Origin: Sthenelais limicola
Taxonomy: Eukaryota; Annelida; Polychaeta; Phyllodocida; Sigalionidae
NCBI GenBank assembly: GCA_942159475.1
Contig: OW804097.1
Coordinates: forward strand, 6,043,685 to 6,107,684
Length of the DNA: 64,000 nucleotides
Direction: 5' to 3'
Shown: piece after piece, positions 1-10,391 of the stretch
Position numbering within the stretch: the stretch's first letter is position 1
Layout: each line of letters begins with the position of its first letter
Program-made: the position numbers and the translations under genes
The notes under the pieces: generated by a model
What the model saw: only the letters and a program-made list of their open reading frames with translations
The model's database searches: none
Told to the model about the DNA's origin: nothing

Positions 1-1100
1 ATTACTGATTCATGGCTCTCATTGGATTATATTTCATATTATAGGAGTTGAAATACATTTTACCTTTTGTTTCATGCATGAATCACACCATTGAAAGGTT
101 TTAAATCGGAAAAAGAAGTATTTTTAAAATGTAGTACACTATAGGTAGCACCGAAAACTAAACCAAGAATAAAGGTTTGCAATGTTTATTGGCGAACAAT
201 TGCCAGTAAAGAACTAAATCTACTATTATTATTTGTCTACTTCCGTAATTACACACTAACGCTACGATAACAATATTTCATTGCACCTCTTAAGTGGGAT
301 GTACATAGAATAAATGAATATATTGAATATTCAATACAGTCTTGAAATTGTTACACATATTCATATGACTCGGAGCATTAGATAACCAAAGATTGCGAAC
401 ATTTATACACAGAGATCTTGTGAATGAACTACCTCGAAAATATCAAATTAGCGACTTATTACTCATTTTGCTGTAACACATCACAAATATTGACTTTAGC
501 TTCATATATTAGTATACATGTGTGTCATTGGTGATATATCACGAGTTTTTTTATTTTTTTAAAACATATTTTATTTCGATAAACAATTCCACACAAGGGG
601 TATGTTTCAAGTCACCGAAAAGACAATAATTATGTGATAATAATGTAATTACAGTACTTATTGTACAGAGTATTTATATGCCGAATGCTAAATCTACCAC
701 TACAAAAAATAACACATTGATATGTGGACATCAGGAGAGAACAGCATAAGTGTAACTTACGTTATAGGTAGGAATGACACATAGGTTCTACTTCTACATA
801 TCAAGCGATAGGCATTTTACCACCTAGCTTGATGAGATAAAATATGAACATTTTTTTGTATATTTTTGGCCATATAAAATTATATGCATAGGAGCTATCC
901 GCTGGGTATAAAACAACGAGGTTTGCACGGAGATTAACCAGTTTGTTCTGATAATTCAAGTCACATATTAGTAGTGTACTGCCATCTGTATAACAGATTG
1001 ACAATAATCAGCAGCAGTTGGCTTAACCTACCAGTAAACATGGCAAATGCCTCATTCACCACTACATGTCACATGTGGGTAAGTACCGTGAGTCTCTCCG
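1..1100. other. AT-rich sequence, no gene seen
   Basis: Apart from a MITE family 2 fragment at about 340-486 I see no exon-like frame or RNA gene. Confidence 0.6.
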
Positions 1101-1109
1101 ATATTGCAA

Positions 1110-1354
1110 TATATGGGTCAGATCTTCAGAAAATGTACAGTTGGCAGCTCTACACATTTAGTAAATTCTCCTAAATTAGGCTGAAAAATGATGAATACCG
1201 GGTATATCTGAGTATATTTGGTATCACCTTGATTTAAAGTATCAGTTCTGTTATGTTAAACTGCATTCTGAAGCTCATTTTTGTCTTAGATGTGGGTTAT
1301 TTGAGATGATTGGTGAAGGTGAATTGTACATTTTCTGAAAATCTGACCCATATA
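1110..1354 (+). mobile_element. MITE family 1, complete copy (245 bp)
   Basis: Terminal inverted repeats TATATGGGTCAGAT...TCAGAAAATGTACA, flanked by a 5-bp TGCAA duplication. No coding capacity. Confidence 0.85.
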
Positions 1355-1439
1355 TGCAATGCATTACTGACTGACGTCATGACTCCTGTGTGGGTATTGT
1401 CCCATGGAGTTAGTCACTATATGGGCTGCATATAGAGCA

Positions 1440-2509
1440 GAGCAGAAGACAAGGAGAAGGAAGAGGTAAAGGGGATTGAGAAGGAGGAGAACAAGAAGTA
1501 GGAGACAGACAAGTACGATACAGAGAAGGAGGAGGAGGAGGAGAAGCAGCCAAACTAAGTGTAATATAATACACATATGCAAAATCTGTAAGATTTCAAA
1601 CAGAATTCCACATTTCAGGCTGGAAACTGGAGTTAACTTTTAAATCAGCCTGGAATTTCATTTTCAGGAAGTCTCACCCTTCATCCTTTAGTGACACAGC
1701 TTTTGAAGATTGTTGGCTTCTGGATTTGGTTTGGTTTGCTGGCTTTCACCATTAATCTTATATCATATCATTCTCAATTATAGAAATCAACATTTCTAGT
1801 CCTCAAACGCTGGTTGTATCGTGTAGTGTGGTACTTGCACAACAACATGAAAGTATGAACCAGGACTTTGGACTAAGTATTTGAGATGTGTTGTAAACTC
1901 TACATATATATACGGATGGGAAAATAGTTGCAGCAATCTTTCATATCCCATAACGAAGCAACCTGACAGCTTGATAATTGGAACTTGGATTAATATCTTC
2001 AATTATGATAACGCAGTGAATGGTTGACTATATCTGTCCCATGTTAAAGATATATATGTATGCCTCTAACAGATTAATATTTGATTGAAATTGTTATATC
2101 CATTGTGGTCTTATCTTGCATAATTTAAGCTCTAATGTTGAACTTGTTTATCTTCAAAAGATTGTTGATCATGAAATAATTTTCTCAAAACCTGTAGGAC
2201 CACAGTACCAAAATAATTTCTTTTAGCATGAAGCAGAACTTACAGTTTGTTTTTCAAACACTGTAATCGGATAACACTAGCGGAAAGATCCTCATTAATG
2301 ACATATAAACTAGTTCTTGAATCAATATCTGAGAACACTTTACTCATTTAAATAACAAATAGATTAATTCATAATTCCAAATTATTAACATCATTGTTGT
2401 TGTCATTGTTTTGGCTTGGTAATCCATGCTTAATTGCAAATAATTGTCAAGTTTAAAACAAACACTATTATAATAGATTAGTAAAATATTGAAATAAATA
2501 TTGAATTGT
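1440..2509. other. Upstream region of the LRR-PAN gene
   Basis: Purine-rich GGA repeat at about 1450-1550, then AT-rich sequence. A noncoding first exon is probably here, but no TATA box or donor stands out. Confidence 0.4.
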
Positions 2510-2534
2510 AGGGAAATATTCAATTGAAGTAAAG

Positions 2535-4068
2535 ATGTGGGGGCTTTGCCTGCTTCAAATTACCCTTAAGTTGCTCCTGCTCTCAGTACCTGAGCAAGTG
2601 AGCTCTTATCAGCAGTGGACGACAGGAGAAAGGCTGAGAGTAACAGGTCAGGACATTGCCTCACTCTCTAACATCTCTATCCCACATGGAATCACCACCT
2701 TGATAGTGAGGTCCTCCTCAATGGTAGAGCTCACTCGAGCTGGCCTAGATTATGTGAACAGCGCTGCTATTACTGAGCTAATCCTGGTCAATAACCCAAT
2801 CCTTGCTGCTATAAGAAAGGATACATTCAGGAAACACCATAACCTTAAGGAGATTAGAATCTTTGATAACCCAGTGTTAAGCAACTACTATGATGACTTT
2901 GGTGATTGTTCAGAAAATCTGCACGAGCTAACCCTGAGCAGGAATGCCATCACAGAATGGAATCCAAATATTAGAATCACCAAACACTGCAAGGCACTTT
3001 GGTCCGTAAGTTTAGAATCTAACTTCATTGTAGCATTCCCTGATCTATCAGAACTCAAAGAGCTGAAGCAACTCTATCTGAAACAGAACAAGATAACAAC
3101 AGTTCCACGTAATGCATTTGAAGAAAATGATTTCCTTGAGAGAATAAACCTGAGCAACAACCCCATCATCTCCGTATTGGCAGATCTAAGCCATTTAAGC
3201 AAACTTCAAACACTCAAATGCTCTGAATGTGACACCATGATTGACTTCTCCTTTGATCAGTTACCACTTTTGAGTGTCTCGAAATCTGTCTTCCTATCAC
3301 TGATATTGGACCATAAGAGCTCTGAATCATTCCCAGACAATTTCCTAAGTACTACAAGAGACAGCATGAAAGAGTTGACACTGGTCTTTGATGGAAACAT
3401 CCCATTTCCTCCTGAAGCTCTGGATCATCACAACAAGCTGACTTCTATAAGTTTGCAAGGTTTGATATTTAAGGAAATCCCTCAGTTCACCTCTGCAAGA
3501 CCATCACTGGATTCCCTCTACCTCACTGACTCCACAATCCCCAACACAGGGAACTACAGCTTTGACTCTTTTCCCCAGCTGACAGTATTGGTCCTTACTT
3601 ATCTTCAGATTGTTGACATCCCAACCTTTAATACAAATATCAGCTTACTGAACCTCAGTCATAACAAAATTCAGGTCATCTCGGAGGGCTTGCTAGCAGG
3701 TTTGCCAACTGTAGAAATCCTAAAGCTTGCTTATAATGAACTAACCGTAATAAAGTACCTAGGCAGATCTGAAACACTATCCACACTGAGTCTGGAGTCA
3801 AACAAAGTGACTTACATAGCCAGAAATGCCTTCTCTGGATTAACACAGCTGGAGGTATTGGGACTGACAGGGAACCCACTGAAGACCATATTTCCCGTGC
3901 ATGCTGCTACAGCAGGGCTGACCATTGACCTGGGCAATACTTCACTTATTTGTAACATGAAGATAGGCTGGATCCTGGATGTCGGGGAGATGGCGAACAA
4001 CCCAGTCTGTGACAAACCTTCAAACCAACCACTCGGCACTTTATCCCTTCAAGACTTGGAGGCTGTGG
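2535..4068 (+). CDS. Exon 1 of LRR-PAN gene: signal peptide, LRR array, LRR C-cap
   Basis: One large exon codes residues 1-511 plus the first base of codon 512. Reading through the donor would add a short hydrophobic tail ending at 4112 (TIIISLFFVI then stop), so intron retention would give a form with a hydrophobic C-terminus. The GTGAGT donor and the phase match to exon 2 favour splicing. Confidence 0.85.
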
Positions 4069-5114
4069 GTGAGTTAGCAACTATTATTATTTCCCTTTTT
4101 TTTGTGATTTGACACTGGGTGATATGTAAGTACAAAATAGCACAGACTCTTGCTGGTATTGTAGCCTTAATATAATGTTGCTTCAACCAGTGCCGGAATA
4201 GACGTTTCCTTTTTTAAGTGGCAGCTTATTTATTTGAAGCTTTTTATCGAAACAGACAATAGTCCCATATAGATCTATTAAATTACTACTACTATTACTA
4301 CTACTATGAGTAGATGAACTTGTTGACACTTTTCTGTATTGTAAGGCTGATTTGCCAACAGGCTTGTAACAAAAGCCTATACAGAAAGGAATGTTACAAA
4401 AAGAAAAGTGTGAGAGTGACTGGTTGTCATCAGGCCTAGAAGCAATGGCAAAGTCCAGGTGGTGTGGTACTACCGTATTTTACATTTAGACCCTCCATTA
4501 CAGGGGAAACAAATTTAGCGATTACATTACTACTACTAGCAGAGTAAAACACTTGTGAACATTTAACTGGGGTTAAAACATCAATTATTTTATGAAATAA
4601 TACAGAGGTAGTTACAGTACATTCACAGAAAAGCAATTGGATCAGTATAACAGCCCTCTTTTTTAATTCAAAGTTTCCTAGGCCAATAACTAATTGAATA
4701 TCCCTGCTCTCTTTACATTTGCCTGATTTTTTCCCTTCAAGCATAGATCTGGTCCAAACTTTCCTAATGACCAGTGGCACAATTTTCTATAGCATATTTT
4801 AGTCAGGCGGGGTACTAGTTACTAATATCATATTGTACCACTGTGGATAGTGAAGGCACCATTATTATTGTTATCATTATATTGTAGGTGTGGAATATAC
4901 CCAGGTGGGTAGTCAAGGCATGTATGTAGACAAGGCCTTTGAGCAGGTGAGCAACCAACTGGTACAGAACACGTCACACACCATTCTACTGGCTCACAAG
5001 GTGAGGTCAAGAGTTCACTGTGCCAGACTCTGCTATGTGATTGAGGACTGCTTCACCTTCCAGTGGAGTAAAGAGTCCGGGGAGTGCTACTATGTGTCAG
5101 CCTCACTTCCCTAA
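2535..5114 (+). CDS. Secreted leucine-rich repeat protein with C-terminal PAN/apple-like module (2 exons)
   Basis: Coding exons are 2535-4068 and 4888-5114, giving 586 residues. The donor is GTGAGT and the acceptor TTGTAG, phase 1. Residues 1-24 form a signal peptide (MWGLCLLQ then LLLLS). Residues about 70-470 hold a dozen or more LRRs of the LxxLxLxxN type, for example LYLKQNKI and LNLSHNKI. A two-Cys LRR C-cap follows (LICNMKIGW to NNPVCDKP). Exon 2 adds about 75 residues with four Cys (HCARLCYV, EDCF, GECYY), as in PAN/apple domains. No transmembrane segment or GPI signal is obvious, so the protein is probably secreted. An acceptor-like TTGTAG about 25 bases before the ATG suggests a noncoding first exon. 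LRR ectodomains usually bind proteins or glycans; the ligand here is unknown. The LRR call is firm, the PAN call moderate. Confidence 0.85.
4888..5114 (+). CDS. Exon 2 of LRR-PAN gene: four-Cys PAN/apple-like module and stop
   Basis: It joins in phase 1 (G+GT = Gly) and reads GVEYTQVGSQGMYVDKAF onward to VSASLP and TAA. The Cys spacing and the CFTFQW segment followed by GECYY match the second half of PAN/apple modules. The domain is short for the family (usually about 80 residues or more), so this call rests mostly on Cys pattern. Confidence 0.7.
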
Positions 5115-5134
5115 GCACCTGATGATCCTGCAAT

Positions 5135-5475
5135 AGGCCCCATTTGTTGGGCTGGCCGGGACAGTTATACACATACAGACTATTTGTACTAGTGTTGGAC
5201 TTCCGTTTCCGGCCGACCGCTTACATCAACAAAAATACAAAACAATATTTAATGCCAAAAACAGCAGGATCATGGCTTTCCACTGCTTCATTTTGCTTCA
5301 AAATCATTTCTAAATTGTTGTTAATGATAGTAACAGCCCAACAAAAGGGGATTAAAGCCATTAGATCCTTCGTTTATAGTCCTTTGTTTTCTCTAAGCCT
5401 CCCAGAAAGCCTACCTCGGCTTGGTTTCCCAGGAGGCTTAGAGAAAACGCAGGACCATAAACTCAGGATCTAACC
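5135..5475 (+). repeat. Dispersed repeat family 3, copy 1
   Basis: About 340 bp beginning near TTTGTTGGGCTGG. Contains an internal hairpin of TCTAAGCCTCC and its complement. Confidence 0.7.
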
Positions 5476-5518
5476 GCCTAATAGAGGTAATGTGAGGAAG
5501 AAGAGTGGGATCATCTTA

Positions 5519-5576
5519 CAGCGGAACAGAGATTCAGGGGAGTGCTGCTATGTGTCAGCTTCAATTCACATGTGAT
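5519..5576 (+). pseudogene. Duplicated 3' end of the PAN exon
   Basis: This stretch repeats the end of the PAN exon with its own acceptor-like TTACAG in front. It translates as RNRDSGECCYVSASIHM then TGA, against SKESGECYYVSASLP in the real exon. A dispersed repeat (5135-5475) separates the two copies. It may be a relic of exon duplication or a rarely used alternative last exon. Confidence 0.5.
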
Positions 5577-5596
5577 GACTTATTGAAAAATGATTC

Positions 5597-5640
5597 CTGA
5601 TGAAGGGCAATCTTATTAGCTCGAAAGCTAGTGCAATAAA
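5597..5640 (+). ncRNA. Second hammerhead-like motif
   Basis: CTGATGA, A, a stem GGGCAAT-CTT-ATTAGCTC with one bulge, then GAAA. Same layout as the 32475 motif but different stem sequence, so probably a different element subfamily. Confidence 0.3.
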
Positions 5641-6564
5641 TAATTGAAACCAACAAACTTGGGATATTTTTCCGACCCATAATAACTTCACCAGTCAAAT
5701 AACCGGGATACTTGATATGCAAGCGACTACCTACCCACCTTGACTCAAATGTCACAAAATGGATACTGCTAATGATCCTGACCATTATGACGATGAAATT
5801 AATCAATAAAAAGAAATCTTAACTATGACTATGGAAAGAGGGATTTCCCCCAAATCCTGTTTCTATCATCAGTCCATGAGGTGGGAGCCAAACAAGGGCT
5901 GAACCTGGGACATTAAGATACTGAAAGTCCCGGAGGATGTGGTGGGGGAACATGCCCAAAACCACCAAACAAAAATGGACGCCACAGCAGCTACTCACGG
6001 CATTCATATGAATAACTTTTGAAACCCGCATATATTTATCAATTAAATATCAAATGCACATCATTTCAAGTTAGACATTTTAATATTTGATTAGTGAAAT
6101 CTAAAGCTGTTCCAGGGTACTCTACCTTACCATTTATATTACTGCAGAATGCTGAGATGTGATAGTAGGGTTGTATTAACATAGAGCGTGGAGTTGAGAT
6201 TGCAAGTAATAGATCTATCTAGTCATCTTTGTGTGAGTTTTGTTCAATTTATTTGACAGAGGTTAGCGGTCAGAGAACCCAATATAGTAGATTGTTGTAG
6301 CATCCAATTTTCATAGTATAGGGGAAACACTAAATCATCCATGATGGACATTGCGTTATTTTCTATTCATATTCTATTTTGACTTCAAGGAAATAAAAAG
6401 AAAAAAGATGAAAAGACTCTGTGCTGACGCCACAGTTAGTGACTGTGATAGAACAGGAATACAGGATAGAATAAACTGAATTGACCATGTGAGATATTTT
6501 AAAGTCAGGGACTATCTCCCCATATATAGAGAGAATAGTTTGTACGTTCCTGTTCAATCCTAGA

Positions 6565-6965
6565 GGTGAGGTTGATAAATCCAGTCATATGATTCAAAAT
6601 ATGAGCAACTCTTGTATAAACATATAATAGCAGCAGAATATGGATAAATCCAGTCCTATGATTCATAATCTTGTTCATCTTGTATAAACATATAACAGCA
6701 GCAGATGCGGGTCTCCTTTTTGTACACCTTTATTGTATAAATAAAAAATGCTTTGAATTTGAATTGAATTGAATTGAATATTGATAACTCTAGTGCTATA
6801 AGTCATAATATGAGTAACACTTGTATAAGCATATAACTAAGCAGAATATTGATAAATCCAGCCTCATAAGTCATAATATGAGTAACACTTGTATGAACAT
6901 ATATAGTACAATGACAGTAGCAAAATATTGATAAATCCTGTCCTATGAGTCATAAAATGAGTAAA
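6565..6965 (+). repeat. Degenerate tandem repeat, about 75-bp units
   Basis: Units carry GATAAATCCAGTCCTATGA and ACTTGTATAAACATATA. A short insertion with a TTGAA-type tail (6713-6780) interrupts it. Two more units are at 17080-17175. Confidence 0.65.
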
Positions 6966-7259
6966 TTTCATGAGATTGTTTTGCCTTAATGACTGAGAAT
7001 TCAGCTTTAATCAATAATTCTACCCATAAACAATAGTACAGAGCTCTTAGTCGCAGTCAACTGCATAGACTGAACATCTTCAATTATCAACAACAAATTT
7101 TCAAACTTCTCGTCTGTGACCTTTCATGCTACTAAAGATAATGTAAAGTAGGGGTTGTATTTTTGTCTGTTGCTAGGAAACCAATGGCCGCCACAACATG
7201 TCAGGAGGCGGTGTCGCTGTATACTCACTGTTTATATTTGCTTGTTACCCAGCTATGAT

Positions 7260-7380
7260 GAGTGTGTGGAGGGAAGGGAAGGGAGGGGGGACGAGAATGA
7301 GGGAAGGGGGGGGGGAAGAGGGGGGGCTCAAGGGTGAAAATGGGAGAGGGAGGGGGGAATGGGGAAGGGACCAGGGACCC
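7260..7380 (+). repeat. G/A-rich low-complexity tract
   Basis: Runs of GGGAAGGGG type. Open frames through it are compositional artefacts. Confidence 0.8.
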
Positions 7381-7599
7381 ACAATGGACACCTAAAAAGG
7401 GGATGGGTGGCAACAAGCAGAGGTTGGAGCAGAAGAGAACTAATTAATAACTTGCTAAGTATGTACCTGTATATAAGCAAGCAATAAAGGATGAGAGGGG
7501 TCTTTGCCCCTTGATGCTGTACCAACAACAACTTGTCTTCTCTCTATACTATTGCGGAATAGAGGGCCTGCCTAGGGAGGATGCCCACCCCGCTACCTC

Positions 7600-8370
7600 C
7601 TTCCTCCACCCCATAACTATCCCCCCTTTTTATAGCTTTAACACTGGCATATACAACTCCCATGATTAATGTTTTTTTAAAACGTATTTCATTGATAACT
7701 TTTCACAGTGGAGTCGATTTTGTATATGATTCTAGGCCTACCCTGTAAATATGTAAAGTATATTAATCAATATTTCTAATCAAGGTTACTCAGACATAGT
7801 GTCATCACATAGAAAACATGATAGAACGTGTCCCAAGTACATACAATAGACACTGTTCAAGCTATTCTTGTAAGGACATACAAGATTAACAGATAATTAT
7901 GTGACGGAACCCGCTTATCTGGCTGAGAAAATCAATAAAATTATCAAATTAACACGATCAACATGAGACCTTCATAGCAGCATGCACCTCTGGAATGAAA
8001 GGTAAGTTCCTCCCTTCTCTATTTCATGGAAATATTACTGAAACTATACTATAGAGAAAAAGAAAATAACTTATTTTGGAGTGTAGGAAGTGCAAGTTGA
8101 CATCATGGTTTACTTTATAATGTATTTTATCCTGGTACATTGTAATCTACAGAAATTGATTTCATGATCGTCAGGGCATATCTTAGATACTGATCACTAT
8201 TAATTGATTTTAGGAAAAGTCGCCAACAACTATGCAGATTGTAAACTTAAACATGAATGAAATAGCCTTTATTTGGTGAAACAAGAATATTAATAGGTCT
8301 TCCCGCACATAATTATGCACTCAAACCGACAAAATGTAGTTTACCTGTTATGTTTTATAAGTTTGTTTCA
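7600..8370. other. Intergenic sequence, nothing recognised
   Basis: The stretch from 7740 to 7990 (AATCAATATTTCTAATCA onward) recurs diverged at 16680-16930, so it is another dispersed repeat. Confidence 0.5.
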
Positions 8371-8374
8371 ATAT

Positions 8375-8605
8375 ATTTGAGTGGACAATTACTAGTAAAC
8401 TACCTAAGTATACTCTATAATATTATGATGACTTTCAAGACTACCTTCAATACGCTGTCTTGAGATTTGGTACACACATTCATATGACTTAGAGATACCC
8501 CAACAATAAGAACATCCCTACAATGAGATCTGGTGAAGGAAACACCTTGAAAAATATCAATTTTATAAATTTTGACTGATTTTTCTGTAACACATGACAT
8601 GTAGT
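8375..8605 (+). repeat. MITE family 2 partial copy
   Basis: Ends TGTAACACATGAC and shares GTGGACAATTACTAGTAAA with 38315. Similar fragments lie at about 340-486, 38300-38470, 31488-31670 and 52720-52830. Confidence 0.5.
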
Positions 8606-9073
8606 TATTAAAGGTATTTACTAGTGTTACTCACTGAGATTATCTAGTATTACCAACTTAACAAGTGTCTTTTAATCAATATCCAATCGATACAAGTGAT
8701 ATGATAAGAATAGGATCCACCATTTAGCCTCTCCATATTGAGTACCTTATCGCTCAATGACTGCTTATCACTGGAGTATAAACGTGGACAGTGGGCGGGG
8801 CTTAACAACCACCAGTCCTCTAAACGACTGAAGATCATGTATAGAGACAGCCTAGTATAAGACCTGTCATGCAGTCCCCCTCTCCCCAACCGATCCCCCC
8901 CCCCCCCCCCAACCTCAATCCAAGCCACTCTCATAAGGCCTTCTAATGAGCAGTTAGTGTTGTCTTTTATTTTTTCGTTTATGTAAGCGGTCGGCCAGAA
9001 CCAGACATCCAACACTAGTAGGCTTGGTCTGTATGCCTACACTTGCGGAGTCTATCCCAACAAATGGCGACTA

Positions 9074-9283
9074 ATACCCTGCCCGCACACAGCCTATTTG
9101 CCTACCGATTTCTCCCCGATTTGGGTCTTCCAATGAATCCTAGGATTTCATTTCCAGTCCTGGTTCATGTTATTTCAAAAAACAATAGCCAGGGTTTGAA
9201 ATGAGATCATAGGATTCATCAGGAGACCCAAATCAGGAGGCAATCGGGAGGCAAATCGGCTGTGTGTGGGCAGGGTTTAAGCT
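9074..9283. mobile_element. Palindromic MITE with about 90-bp arms
   Basis: Left arm starts ACCCTGCCCGCACACAGCC; the right arm is its imperfect complement. Loop about 30 bases. Confidence 0.7.
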
Positions 9284-9284
9284 T

Positions 9285-10330
9285 TATTAATACTCATAAT
9301 AGTTTACACTCTCTAAACGGATCCCTTATAATTACCCCCATCAACACCTCCACCTCCACGCCCATCAAGCGCTGTCTCCATATGCCTCTATCATCCCCCT
9401 AAAGGTGGCCTTCCATTTGTCTAGATCTATGCGGCTGCGGAAAGAATCGCTCATATTCATTTTTGAAGGGCGCCATCCATTCACAAGGAAATGGTTACGG
9501 AATTGGGTGTGGTTGCGTAAATTGAAAATGCTCCCGCTACATGTAGCGATTCCTACCGCATCCGCTCTATGGTTATACACATGTATAAAAACCATTGCTA
9601 ATATTCGAAAAGAGCAGGGTATTTTATTCTATTAAGTAAGGTAAGCTTTGTGATGGTGCTGTGATGGTGAGTAGGAGTAGTGGCAAGGACCTCCCTACAT
9701 GGTCAGTGATCCAATGTAGGCAGGACCTTGTCATTCCTCTCCACCTACAGAACCAGCACAAAACCATCGTAAAGCGGTCTGGCCCCTGTCGACAAAACGG
9801 TGTCGATGCAAAGTCGATGCAAAGACGATGGAATTTGGGGAAAGGGGGATGAATATAGGATTGTAAGACCTATGATATTATGGCCGATTTAACGGTAAAT
9901 GTAGGGAAGGGAATGGGATCATGTATTATTGTTATTTGATGTAAACCCTAGACCTAAGGACACATCGGGATAACTCCCACTTTTAATGTTTAATGTTTAT
10001 TATTTTATTTCACCACCGTCCAGTATACGCGGAAGGACTAATCATTACATTATTTGATTGGAATGACCAGTGTAGGTTCATTCTTTCTTTTATAACCATG
10101 AATTTCATTAGCATACCTATCCTGACAGTACAGACAGTATAGGTCTTCAAGGAAGTCCGTGATATGTTTTTCACTATTCATAAAATTGTAAAGGAAATGT
10201 TTTTCACTTTTTTCACTTTTATAAAATTGTATAAAAGACAAACTCATTAATCACTATTCTCTAAGAATGCACTAATATTTTAATCAATACTAAGTAATAA
10301 TCATGTCATTTAATTATAGATCTAGTAGTT
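9285..10330. other. Region before CCP-A
   Basis: An unusual GC-rich block at 9365-9850 is open on both strands. The minus frame (KMNMSDSFRSRIDLDKWKAT) looks protein-like but matches nothing I recognise. It may be a transposon fragment. Confidence 0.35.
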
Positions 10331-10391
10331 ATGAAGCTGGTGCTAACTAAGAGACCTGTGGTGGAGTGGTTAAAGGCATTGGTCCTTGTCT
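10331..10391 (+). CDS. CCP-A leader exon
   Basis: Twenty codons plus one base, then GTAAGT. Joined to the next exon it gives Tyr, as in CCP-B and CCP-C. An acceptor-like TTATAG lies 12 bases before the ATG. The leader carries internal Lys/Arg residues, so it is the least certain exon of the gene. Confidence 0.6.

Noticed and set aside
4436..4780. 114-codon minus-strand ORF in the LRR-PAN intron
   Set aside because: No domain, no plausible regulatory context, and composition like random AT-rich sequence.
10340..10375. tRNA A-box-like sequence (GAGTGGTTAAAGGCATTGG)
   Set aside because: No B box or cloverleaf follows, and the stretch fits the CCP-A leader exon with matching phase.
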